A stretch of 64,000 nt of DNA from Aquipseudomonas ullengensis (GTDB lineage: Bacteria > Pseudomonadota > Gammaproteobacteria > Pseudomonadales > Pseudomonadaceae), in contig NZ_JACJUD010000004.1 of NCBI RefSeq assembly GCF_014174475.1, forward strand, positions 248,001-312,000, in the 5' to 3' direction. Positions 57,024 through 64,000 of this stretch are shown in pieces. The notes beneath the pieces are model-generated. The model was not told the DNA's origin and ran no database searches. It was given only the letters and a program-made list of their open reading frames with translations. Position 1 is the first letter of the stretch. The number at the start of each line of letters is the position of its first letter. The position numbers were made by a program, and so were the translations under genes.

Positions 57024-57632
57024 TCAGCTCGGACGTACCAACTGGAACATATCGAGGGTGCGGCTGTAGTTGCTGCCGCCCAGGCGGCCGACCAGATCCA
57101 GGCGCAGCGGGTCGATCCGCCCACGCTCATCCAGCACCGCATCCTCCACGTGACCGAGCAGCACTTCAGCGAAGATCAGATGGCAATTCGGCGCCTGCCG
57201 CGGATAAGGCTGCACTTCCGCCAGCCGACATTCGAACGCCACCGCCGCTGCGGCCACGCGAGGCACCGCAATCCGCTCGCTGGGCAGGCTGGCGATGCCG
57301 CACTGCTCGAACTCGCTGATGCCGTGGGGCAACTGCGCGGCGCTGGCATTCATCGCCTCGACCTGGGCGAACGACACCAACTGGATCACCAGTTCGCCGG
57401 TTTCCTGCACATTGCGCAGGGTGTCCTTGAGGCTGCCGTCGTCACGGGTGCCAACGTTGACCATCAGGGTCGGCGGCTCATCGCTGATGACCTGGAAGAA
57501 GCTGAACGGCGCCAGGTTGCTGGTGCCGTCCGCCGCGCAGGTGGAGACCCAGGCAATCGGCCGAGGCGTCACGGTCGACGCCAGCCAGCGGTAGGCATCC
57601 AAAGGCGCCAGGTGGGAAAAATCGAGTTGCAT
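57024..57632 (-). CDS. Flavin reductase-like FMN-binding protein
   Basis: A 202-residue split-barrel flavoprotein: YRWLASTVTPRPIAWVSTCAADGTSNLAPFSFFQVISDEPPTLMV near 14-58 is the FMN-binding core of the flavin-reductase-like family, followed by TGELVIQLVSFAQVEAMNASAAQLPHGISEF. Close relatives of this long form are often oxidoreductases of unknown substrate rather than classical flavin reductases. The ATG at 57632 has GGGAG upstream. Confidence 0.87.
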   Translation of the reverse strand: MQLDFSHLAPLDAYRWLASTVTPRPIAWVSTCAADGTSNLAPFSFFQVISDEPPTLMVNVGTRDDGSLKDTLRNVQETGELVIQLVSFAQVEAMNASAAQLPHGISEFEQCGIASLPSERIAVPRVAAAAVAFECRLAEVQPYPRQAPNCHLIFAEVLLGHVEDAVLDERGRIDPLRLDLVGRLGGSNYSRTLDMFQLVRPS

Positions 57633-57654
57633 GGAAAACTCCCAAAAGCGCGAT

Positions 57655-57933
57655 CTAGCGGCCGGCGCGCGACTCACGAATATAGAAGCGCGCCTTCTCA
57701 GCCTTGCTCGTGCAGCCTTCATAGGCTTCGAACTGCTGCTGGGTCTTGGCTGCGGTGAGCAGCGAGAATGCCTTGGAATAGCTCACGGTGCCGGCAAAGC
57801 CTTCAGCCTTGGCGATGTCCAGCTCGCGCCAGGCGCTATCCAACTGGCTGCCGCAGCTCTCGCGGTAGGCCGTGCGACCGGCACAGCCAGTCAGCACCAG
57901 CGCCATCAAAGACAGGGTGATCAATCGTTTCAT
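57655..57933 (-). CDS. Small lipoprotein
   Basis: A 92-residue protein with a lipoprotein signal peptide (ITLSLMALVLTGC, lipidated Cys17) and a short mature part with two further cysteines (ESCGSQLDSAW and AYEGCTSKAEK) that could form a disulfide. Asp is absent at position +2 after Cys (it is Ala-Gly), so outer-membrane sorting is likely. Function unknown. Confidence 0.8.
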   Translation of the reverse strand: MKRLITLSLMALVLTGCAGRTAYRESCGSQLDSAWRELDIAKAEGFAGTVSYSKAFSLLTAAKTQQQFEAYEGCTSKAEKARFYIRESRAGR

Positions 57934-58176
57934 CGGTAGACTTCCTTAACTGCGGGGTCTGTTATGGATGCTTTCTCGGCACAAAAGTGCCTGGGCCGAA
58001 GTGCGACGGCGAGAGTGCCGCAGCGGGGCCCCATCGGCAACGTATCGTTTCGCCTGGAAGGGCCATCTCAGAGCCTGACAACGATCATTGTGCCAGCCGC
58101 CTGATACTAGCAAACGCCGCCTTGGCGCAGCGCTGACACGGGCGTATGGTCGAAGCATGCTTTGGGGGGAAGGAAG

Positions 58177-59193
58177 ATGAGCAAGAAAGTGGCCCTGGTT
58201 CTGGGCTCGGGCGGCGCGCGCGGCTACGCCCATATCGGCGTGATCCAGGAACTGGAAGCGCGTGGCTATGAAATCGGCTGCATCGCTGGCTGTTCGATGG
58301 GTGCGGTGATCGGTGGCATCTACGCCGCCGGCAAACTGGATGAGTACCGCCAGTGGACGGAAAGCCTGGACTACCTCGACGTACTGCGCCTGCTGGATGT
58401 CAGCTTTCGCCTCGGCGCCATTCGCGGCGAGAAGATCTTCGGCAAAATCCACGAGATCGTCGGCGAGATCGACATCGAGAACCTGAGCATTCCCTACACC
58501 GCCGTCGCCACCGACCTCACCAACCAGCAGGAAATCTGGTTCCAGGAAGGCTGCCTGCACAAGGCCATGCGTGCCTCGGCGGCGATTCCCAGCCTGTTCA
58601 CCCCGGTGACCCAGGGCAATCGCATGCTGGTCGACGGCGGCCTGCTCAATCCATTGCCGATCGTGCCGGTGGTGGCCAGCCACTGCGACCTGATCGTCGC
58701 GGTCAACCTCAACTCACTCAACCAGAAGCAGTACCACCTGCCAGTGATCGAGCGGCCTGCGGCAATCAAGGGACGCATCGACCAACTGATGGGCTCACTC
58801 AGCGCCCGTCTGCCCTTCCTCAAGCGCGAAACCGACGAGGAGGAAGAAGGCGAACTGGCGGTGGAGGTCAACCCGTGGATCGAGGCGCGCGCGCCGAGCC
58901 GCAAGGCGTTAGCCGAAGCGGAGAAAGACGCCACGCCCAACTCGGCCAGCGACTCCCATGTGCTGAGCAACGTCGGGCCGGCCTCGCTGCTGGAGCTGGT
59001 CAACCAGAGCTTCGAGACCATGCAGAGCTCGCTGACCCAGTACAAGATCGCCGGCTACCCGCCGGACATCCTGATCAACGTGCCCAAGCGCGTGTGCCGC
59101 TTCTTCGAGTTCCACAAGGCGCCGGAGCTGATCATGCTCGGCCGGCAGATCGCCAGCGACACCCTGGACAAGTACGAAAGCGACCACCCATAG
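58177..59193 (+). CDS. Patatin-like phospholipase family protein
   Basis: A 338-residue patatin-fold hydrolase: the oxyanion loop GSGGARG (10-16), nucleophile Ser40 in GCSMG and catalytic Asp153 in VDGGLLNPLP. A C-terminal extension of about 150 residues is not part of the catalytic core. It resembles RssA-type cytoplasmic enzymes, without signal peptide or autotransporter domain. The ATG at 58177 has GGAAG upstream. Substrate unknown. Confidence 0.9.
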   Translation: MSKKVALVLGSGGARGYAHIGVIQELEARGYEIGCIAGCSMGAVIGGIYAAGKLDEYRQWTESLDYLDVLRLLDVSFRLGAIRGEKIFGKIHEIVGEIDIENLSIPYTAVATDLTNQQEIWFQEGCLHKAMRASAAIPSLFTPVTQGNRMLVDGGLLNPLPIVPVVASHCDLIVAVNLNSLNQKQYHLPVIERPAAIKGRIDQLMGSLSARLPFLKRETDEEEEGELAVEVNPWIEARAPSRKALAEAEKDATPNSASDSHVLSNVGPASLLELVNQSFETMQSSLTQYKIAGYPPDILINVPKRVCRFFEFHKAPELIMLGRQIASDTLDKYESDHP

Positions 59194-59199
59194 CGCTTT

Positions 59200-59252
59200 G
59201 TAGGGCGGGTGAAACCCGCGTAATCGGTTTCACCCGCCCTCACCCGCCCTAC
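59200..59252. repeat. GTAGGGCGGGTG hairpin repeat, copy 1 (with duplicated right end)
   Basis: A palindromic intergenic element. AGGGCGGGTGAAACC (59202-59216) pairs perfectly with GGTTTCACCCGCCCT (59226-59240); a second CACCCGCCCT follows directly. On the minus strand the element includes the TAG stop of kdpE. Copy 2 lies at the other end of kdpE. Confidence 0.85.
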
Positions 59253-59941
59253 AGCTCGAGCAGACGATAGCCGACGCCGGCTTCGGTGAGGATGAAGCGC
59301 GGCGCCGCCGGGTCGTCGCCGAGTTTCTGCCGCAGATGGCCGACCACCACGCGCAGGTAGTGGCTGTCCTCGACATGGGTTGGCCCCCAGATATCCTTGA
59401 GCAGTTGCTGCTGGGTCACCACCCTGCCGAGGTGACGGGCCAGCATGGCCAGCACCGCGTATTCCTTGCGGGTCAGATTGACCTCAACGCCCTCCAGACT
59501 GACCCGCCGGTAGGCGAAATCCAGGCTCAGCGGCCCGCTGCTGACCACCGCCTCTTGCTGCTCGCCCGCGCCGGCCTGGCGCAACAGCACGCGCACCCGG
59601 GCGAGGAACTCCTGGATGCCGAAGGGCTTGGTCACGTAATCGTTGGCGCCGCCGTCCAGTGCCAGCACCTTCTCGCCCTCACTGGCGCGCACCGACAGCA
59701 CCAGCACCGGCATCTGCGACCACTCGCGCAGTTCGCGCAGCACCTGTTGGCCGTCCATGTCCGGCAGGCCGAGGTCGAGCACCACCAGGTCCGGTTTGCC
59801 CAGCGCGGCCTGGGCCAGGCCCTCGGCGCCATTGGCACCTTCCAGCACCTTGTAGCCCTGGGCAGCCAGGCTGATGCGCAGGAACTTGCGGATCTGCGCT
59901 TCGTCGTCGATGACCAGGATGGTTGTTGGGTTGCTCGTCAT
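59249..59941 (-). CDS. kdpE: Response regulator KdpE
   Basis: A 230-residue OmpR-type response regulator. The receiver has the acidic pair in VIDDEAQ, the phosphorylated Asp in VVLDLGLPDMDG (near 57) and Lys in VTKPFG; the winged-helix DNA-binding domain ends with SHYLRVVVGHLRQKLGDDPAAPRFILTEAGVGYRLLEL. It activates the kdp operon under potassium limitation. Its stop codon lies within an intergenic repeat, which also separates it from kdpD. Confidence 0.95.
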   Translation of the reverse strand: MTSNPTTILVIDDEAQIRKFLRISLAAQGYKVLEGANGAEGLAQAALGKPDLVVLDLGLPDMDGQQVLRELREWSQMPVLVLSVRASEGEKVLALDGGANDYVTKPFGIQEFLARVRVLLRQAGAGEQQEAVVSSGPLSLDFAYRRVSLEGVEVNLTRKEYAVLAMLARHLGRVVTQQQLLKDIWGPTHVEDSHYLRVVVGHLRQKLGDDPAAPRFILTEAGVGYRLLEL

Positions 59942-59963
59942 ATCACTCGCTCATTCGGCTCAC

Positions 59964-60017
59964 GTAGGGCGGGTGAAACCCGCGCTCACCACTCGACGCG
60001 GGTTGCACCCGCCCTAC
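59964..60017. repeat. GTAGGGCGGGTG hairpin repeat, copy 2
   Basis: The left arm GTAGGGCGGGTGAAACCCGC pairs, with one mismatch, with the right arm ending in GCACCCGCCCTAC; the loop is about 12 bases. It fills most of the kdpD-kdpE spacer. On the minus strand its first bases form the kdpD stop TAG (60014-60016). Confidence 0.87.
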
Positions 60018-62665
60018 TCATCTTCCGCTAACGGTTGCGGGTGCAGCGGTAAGTGCAGGGTCAGCGTAGCGCCTCGGCCATCCAGGCCCTCACCCACGGT
60101 GACCCGCCCACCGTGGGCGCCGAGCATGCCCTGGCAGATCGCCAAACCCAGGCCGGTACCCTGCCCGCCGCGATCACCACGGGCGGCGGTGTAGAACATG
60201 TCGAAAATCTTCTCCCGCTCGTGCTCGGGAATCCCCGGGCCCTGGTCGCTGACGGAAAAACGCAGTTCTTCGCGGCCCACCTCCAGCGCCACGCGCAAAC
60301 GACCCTGGCTCGGCGAGAAACGCGCGGCGTTCTCCAGCACATTGACCAGCGCCTGTTCGATCAGCGCCGCATGCACGTACAGCAGCGGCAACTCGCCCGG
60401 CAGCGCGGTTTCCACCTGCAACGGCGCCAGCACCGGGCGCAGGCGCTGCAGGGCACTGGCGACGATATCGGCCGGCGCCACCCAGTCGCGCGCCAGCTTC
60501 AAGCCGCCGTGGCCGAGGCGAGTCATGTCCAGCAGGTTCTGGATATAGCGGTCGAGGCGCTCGGCTTCGTCGCGGGTGCCTTCCAGCAGCTCGCGGCGAT
60601 CGGCCAGGGGAATCTGCTCACCGAGGGCCAGCAGGCTGTCGATGGAGCCGCGCATGGCAGTCAGCGGCGTGCGCAGGTCATGGGACACCGAGGCCAGCAG
60701 TGCGCTGCGCAGCTCCTCGGTCTGCCCGTGCAGACGCGCGGCCTCCAGATCCTCGGCCAGCTGCGCACGCTCCAGGGCCTGGGCCAGCGGCTGGCCGAGC
60801 GCGGCGATCAGCCGCCGCTGATCCGCCGGCAACGGGCCGCCCTGTTTGGGGCTGATCCCCAGCAGCGCCAGCGGACCTTCCTCGCCAGACAACGGCCACC
60901 ACCACCAGCGCCCGCCCGGCAAGGTGCCCGTGCCCAGGCCCGCCGGCTGAGCATGCTGCCAGGCCCAATCGGCCGCCGCCCGCTCCTGCTCGGTGAGTAG
61001 GCGCTGGGCGCCGGCTTCGACCTTCCACAGGCCGTCGCTGCTGCGCGCCAGCAGGCTGACCTCGATCTCGTGCCACTGGCTGAACTGCTGAGTCGCTGCA
61101 GCCAGCACCGCCTGGCGGTCGGTGGCGGCGGTCAGCTTGCGCGACAGTTCGAGCAAGGCCGTGGTTTCGCCCTGGGTCTGGCGCAAGGCCTGCAACTGCT
61201 GGCGCTGGCGCGTGGCCAGGTTGCCGGTCAGCGCTGCCATCAACAGGAAGAACAGCAGCGTCAGCACGTCCTGCTGGCGCTCGATCTTCAGCGACAGCAG
61301 CGGCTCGATAAACAGCAGGTTGTACGCCAGAAACGACAAGCCAGCGCACAGTAGCGCCGGCCCAAGGCTGCTGCGCACCGCCACCACCAGTACGGCGGCA
61401 AGGAAGATCAGGGAAATGTTCGGCAACTCGACAATCTGCGCCAAGCCCAGCGCAGCGGCGGCAGCAACGCCGGTTGCCAGCGGGGCCAGCAGATAATCAC
61501 GCCATTGCACCGGCTGCCTCGCCCGCAGTCGTGCAGGTGCGCGCTCGACTTCGGTATCCAGCACGCTGACTTCCAGCCCTTCGCCCAGGCTTAACAGGCG
61601 CTCGGCCAGGCCACGACCGACACGCCAACGACGACGCAGGCGCTGACGGCTGCGCCCGACCAGAATCAGGCTGGCGCGGCGTTCGCGGGCATGCTCGACC
61701 AGGGTATCGGCCACCGAACTGCCGCGCAGCACCACCACCTCACCGCCCAGGCGTTCGGCCAGTTGCTGAGCGGCCTGCAGGTTGCCCAGGCGCTGTTCGT
61801 CGCGTTCGCCACCCACCTCCACATGCACCACCGACCAGGGCAGATGGCGGCGCTCGGCCACCCGGCAGGCATGCCGCACCAAGCGTTCGGCCTGGGCATC
61901 GCCGTCGATGCCGAGCAACAGGCGCCCACGCACGGTCGGTGCCTCCTGGCCCTGCTGGCGGTAGCGTCGATTGAGGTCGGCATCCACCCGCGCGGCGGCG
62001 GTCTGCATGGCCAGTTCGCGCAGCGCAGTGAGGTTGGTCTGGCTGAAGAAGGCATCGATGGCCGCCCGCGCCTGCTCGGGCACATACACCTTGCCGTCGC
62101 GCAGGCGTTCGAGCAGCTCGCGCGGCGGCAGGTCGATCAGCAGGATCTCGTCGGCCTCCTGCAGCACCCAGTCCGGCAGCGTCTCGCGCACCTGCACGCC
62201 GGTGATGTCGCGCACCTGGTCATTCAAGGCTTCGAGGTGCTGCACATTGACCGTGGTGTAGACGTCGATGCCCGCATCCAGCAATTCCTGCACATCCTGC
62301 CAGCGCTTGGCGTGACGGCTGCCGTGGGCATTGCTGTGCGCCAATTCGTCGACCAGCACCAGTTTGGGCGGCGTCGCGAGAATGCCGTCCAGATCCATCT
62401 CGCTCAGCGTCACACCGCGGTACTCGCTACGCAGCGCCGGCTGCTGCGGCAGGCCGACCAGCATCGCCTCGGTTTCCGCCCGGCCGTGGGTTTCCACCAC
62501 CCCCACGCGCAGGTCGACGCCCTGGCGCAATTGCGCCTGCGCCGCCTGCAACATGGCGAAGGTCTTACCCACCCCAGGCGCCGCGCCGAGAAATACTTTC
62601 AGGCGGCCACGGCCCTCTCGGGGCATATCGGCCAGCAAGGCATCGGCGCGTTGCGCATCACTCAT
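60014..62665 (-). CDS. kdpD: Sensor histidine kinase KdpD
   Basis: An 883-residue sensor kinase: N-terminal KdpD domain with Walker [14 protein letters not shown] near 27-39, a Usp-like domain (about 245-370), four membrane helices (DUF4118, about 395-490), a GAF-like region, the phospho-accepting His in [13 protein letters not shown] (near 665) and a HATPase domain ([37 protein letters not shown]). It senses K+ limitation and phosphorylates KdpE. The ATG overlaps the kdpC stop by four bases. Confidence 0.95.
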   Translation of the reverse strand: MSDAQRADALLADMPREGRGRLKVFLGAAPGVGKTFAMLQAAQAQLRQGVDLRVGVVETHGRAETEAMLVGLPQQPALRSEYRGVTLSEMDLDGILATPPKLVLVDELAHSNAHGSRHAKRWQDVQELLDAGIDVYTTVNVQHLEALNDQVRDITGVQVRETLPDWVLQEADEILLIDLPPRELLERLRDGKVYVPEQARAAIDAFFSQTNLTALRELAMQTAAARVDADLNRRYRQQGQEAPTVRGRLLLGIDGDAQAERLVRHACRVAERRHLPWSVVHVEVGGERDEQRLGNLQAAQQLAERLGGEVVVLRGSSVADTLVEHARERRASLILVGRSRQRLRRRWRVGRGLAERLLSLGEGLEVSVLDTEVERAPARLRARQPVQWRDYLLAPLATGVAAAAALGLAQIVELPNISLIFLAAVLVVAVRSSLGPALLCAGLSFLAYNLLFIEPLLSLKIERQQDVLTLLFFLLMAALTGNLATRQRQQLQALRQTQGETTALLELSRKLTAATDRQAVLAAATQQFSQWHEIEVSLLARSSDGLWKVEAGAQRLLTEQERAAADWAWQHAQPAGLGTGTLPGGRWWWWPLSGEEGPLALLGISPKQGGPLPADQRRLIAALGQPLAQALERAQLAEDLEAARLHGQTEELRSALLASVSHDLRTPLTAMRGSIDSLLALGEQIPLADRRELLEGTRDEAERLDRYIQNLLDMTRLGHGGLKLARDWVAPADIVASALQRLRPVLAPLQVETALPGELPLLYVHAALIEQALVNVLENAARFSPSQGRLRVALEVGREELRFSVSDQGPGIPEHEREKIFDMFYTAARGDRGGQGTGLGLAICQGMLGAHGGRVTVGEGLDGRGATLTLHLPLHPQPLAEDE

Positions 62666-63237
62666 GGAGTCGTCTCGGTTTTGGCGATGGCGCGATTGTC
62701 AGCCAGCGCCAGATTGAGCGCCAGCACGTTGACCACGGCAGGGCCTACCAGTGGTTTTTCCACATGTTGCGCGACCAGGCGCTCCAGGCTGGCAACCGAG
62801 ATGCCGCGTGCGCTGGCGACGCGCTCGATCTGGTAACGCGCGGCCGCCGGCGACAGGTGCGGGTCGAGGCCGCTGGCCGAGGTGGTGACCAGTTGCATCG
62901 GCACCGGCCCCTGCCCTTCACCCAGCAACCGCTGGGCCTCCTTGGCGATGCGTTCGGCCAGTGCCGGGTTGCTCGGCGCCAGGTTGCTCGCGCCGCTGGC
63001 CACGGTGGCGAAGGCGGCGGCCGAGGGGCGCGGCTGGAACCACTGCGCACCCTCGAAGTTCTGTGCCAGCAGGCGGCTACCGCGCACCTCTCCAGTGGCA
63101 TCGCGCAGCAGGCTGCCATTGGCCTGCTCGGGGAATGCCAGCTGGGCGATGGCGGTGACGCTCAACGGGTAGATCACGCCGGTGATCAGGGTCATAAAGG
63201 CCAGCACGCTGAGGGCCGGGCGGATTTGCTTGAACAT
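62662..63237 (-). CDS. kdpC: K+-transporting ATPase subunit KdpC
   Basis: A 191-residue subunit with one N-terminal membrane helix (about 9-30, [28 protein letters not shown]) and a periplasmic domain with [22 protein letters not shown] and [27 protein letters not shown]. It assembles with KdpA and KdpB and helps ATP binding. The ATG at 63237 matches the family start; a longer frame to 63285 would run into the intergenic repeat. Confidence 0.94.
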   Translation of the reverse strand: MFKQIRPALSVLAFMTLITGVIYPLSVTAIAQLAFPEQANGSLLRDATGEVRGSRLLAQNFEGAQWFQPRPSAAAFATVASGASNLAPSNPALAERIAKEAQRLLGEGQGPVPMQLVTTSASGLDPHLSPAAARYQIERVASARGISVASLERLVAQHVEKPLVGPAVVNVLALNLALADNRAIAKTETTP

Positions 63238-63253
63238 GATGAGGCTCCAGTTT

Positions 63254-63337
63254 GTAGGGTGGACAACGCTGTGCTTGTCCACCATTGCGCAACACGGATT
63301 GGCTTGGTGGAAAACGCTGCGCGGTTTTCCACCCTAC
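63254..63337. repeat. GTAGGGTGG compound hairpin repeat between kdpB and kdpC
   Basis: An 84-base element bounded by GTAGGGTGG and CCACCCTAC. Inside are two stem-loops: GGTGGACAA/TTGTCCACC and GGTGGAAAAC/GTTTTCCACC. It differs in core from copies 1 and 2 but shares the outer GTAGGG/CCCTAC ends. Confidence 0.82.
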
Positions 63338-63343
63338 GGTTGT

Positions 63344-64000
63344 TCACACCAGGCCGACGGCCACCAGCAGCAGGTCGATGAGCTTGATACCGACAAAGGG
63401 TGCGAGGATGCCGCCCAGTCCGTAGATCAGCAGGTTGCGCCGCAGCAGGCTGGCCGCATCCAGCGCCTGTACGCGCACCCCACGCAGGGCCAGGGGGATC
63501 AGTGCGACGATGATCAGCGCGTTGAACACGATGGCCGAGAGGATCGCGCTCTGCGGGCTGTGCAACTGCATCAGGTTGAGCGCGCCGAGCTGCGGGTAGA
63601 TGCCGGCGAACAGCGCCGGCAGGATGGCGAAGTACTTGGCTACGTCGTTGGCCACCGAGAAGGTGGTCAGCGCGCCACGGGTCACCAGCAGCTCCTTGCC
63701 CACCTGCACCACGTCGAGCAGCTTGGTCGGATCACTGTCCAGATCGACCAGGTTGGCCGCCTCGCGCGCCGCCTGGGTGCCGTCGTTCATCGCCAGGCCG
63801 ACATCGGCCTGAGCCAGCGCCGGCGCGTCGTTGGCGCCGTCGCCGCACATGGCGACCATCTTGCCTTCGGCCTGCTCCTGGCGGATGCGCTGCAGCTTCT
63901 TCTCCGGGGTGGCTTCGGCGATCAGGTCATCCACGCCGGCTTCGGCGGCAATCGCAGCGGCGGTCAGCGGGTTGTCGCCGGTGACCATCACGGTGCGGAT
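63344..64000 (-). CDS. kdpB: K+-transporting P-type ATPase subunit KdpB, C-terminal part
   Basis: The C-terminal 218 residues of KdpB; the frame stays open to the window end, so the 5' part is outside. Visible motifs are [13 protein letters not shown] and the hinge [21 protein letters not shown], then three to four membrane helices including [46 protein letters not shown]. It is the catalytic ATPase of the high-affinity K+ pump, upstream of kdpC, kdpD and kdpE. Confidence 0.96.
   Translation of the reverse strand: MRTVMVTGDNPLTAAAIAAEAGVDDLIAEATPEKKLQRIRQEQAEGKMVAMCGDGANDAPALAQADVGLAMNDGTQAAREAANLVDLDSDPTKLLDVVQVGKELLVTRGALTTFSVANDVAKYFAILPALFAGIYPQLGALNLMQLHSPQSAILSAIVFNALIIVALIPLALRGVRVQALDAASLLRRNLLIYGLGGILAPFVGIKLIDLLLVAVGLV

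Overview
The window is a gene-dense, high-GC stretch of a Pseudomonas chromosome (about 60 protein genes, no rRNA or tRNA gene seen, no insertion sequence, prophage or CRISPR seen). Hallmark loci are oprF-sigX-cmpX-cfrX-cmaX, oprI, the lipA-lifO lipase pair, cysB, ppsA/ppsR, the acnD/prpF-type methylcitrate operon and tgpA. From memory of gene order, long parts match P. aeruginosa PA1750-PA1777, PA2022-PA2025 and PA2853-PA2875, but joined differently. The lipase and the GTAGGGCGGGTG intergenic hairpins make a P. mendocina/alcaligenes/oleovorans-type species plausible; this placement is inference.

Layout. 1-4.9 kb: 3' end of flavohaemoglobin hmp, a PpyR-like membrane protein, the divergent sad/ptrR pair (succinate semialdehyde oxidation), two PqiA-type membrane proteins and a DUF2388 protein. 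4.9-9.75 kb: TRIC-type channel, glutathione reductase, a VOC protein, galU and ugd (UDP-glucose and UDP-glucuronate). 9.9-15.8 kb: the envelope-stress cluster oprF, sigX, cmpX, cfrX, cmaX, then rraA, a Rieske protein and an alpha/beta hydrolase, all on the minus strand. 15.8-19.2 kb: ppsA and its regulator ppsR, divergent. 19.2-25.95 kb: prpR-prpB-prpC-acnD-prpF propionate operon, with two TGTCGACA boxes flanking a sigma70-like promoter. 26.2-29.3 kb: a three-gene set encoding a retropepsin-like secreted protein, an inactive transglutaminase fused to a multi-pass membrane domain, and an ATP-grasp ligase; its function is not established, and it is the best candidate here for an under-described system. 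29.3-37.3 kb: pabB, thrH, a short CysH, cysB, a Usp-like protein, a 5'-nucleotidase, a thioredoxin-like protein, a PilZ protein, DAHP synthase and a GNAT protein. 37.3-45.3 kb: a membrane-anchored hypothetical protein, oprI next to an L,D-transpeptidase, tesA, a YbbA/YbbP-type ABC exporter, greB and small hypotheticals. 45.5-48.3 kb: thpR, lipA (sigma54-type promoter and an upstream inverted repeat) and lifO. 48.3-53 kb: DoxX, MltF-type lytic transglycosylase, tatD, thioesterase. 52.3-56.9 kb: moxR-DUF58-tgpA-CHAD operon with every junction overlapping by four bases. 57-59.2 kb: flavin reductase, small lipoprotein, patatin. 59.2-64 kb: kdpBCDE (kdpB cut by the window end), with three hairpin repeats in its spacers, two of which contain the stop codons of kdpD and kdpE.

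Taken together the window is mostly core genome with a strong cell-envelope theme: porin and lipoprotein anchors, peptidoglycan enzymes, envelope-stress sigma factor, ion transport and lipase secretion. It also holds central-carbon nodes (PEP synthase, methylcitrate cycle, shikimate entry) and sulfur/redox functions. Many neighbours are convergent and share bidirectional terminators, which are listed individually.
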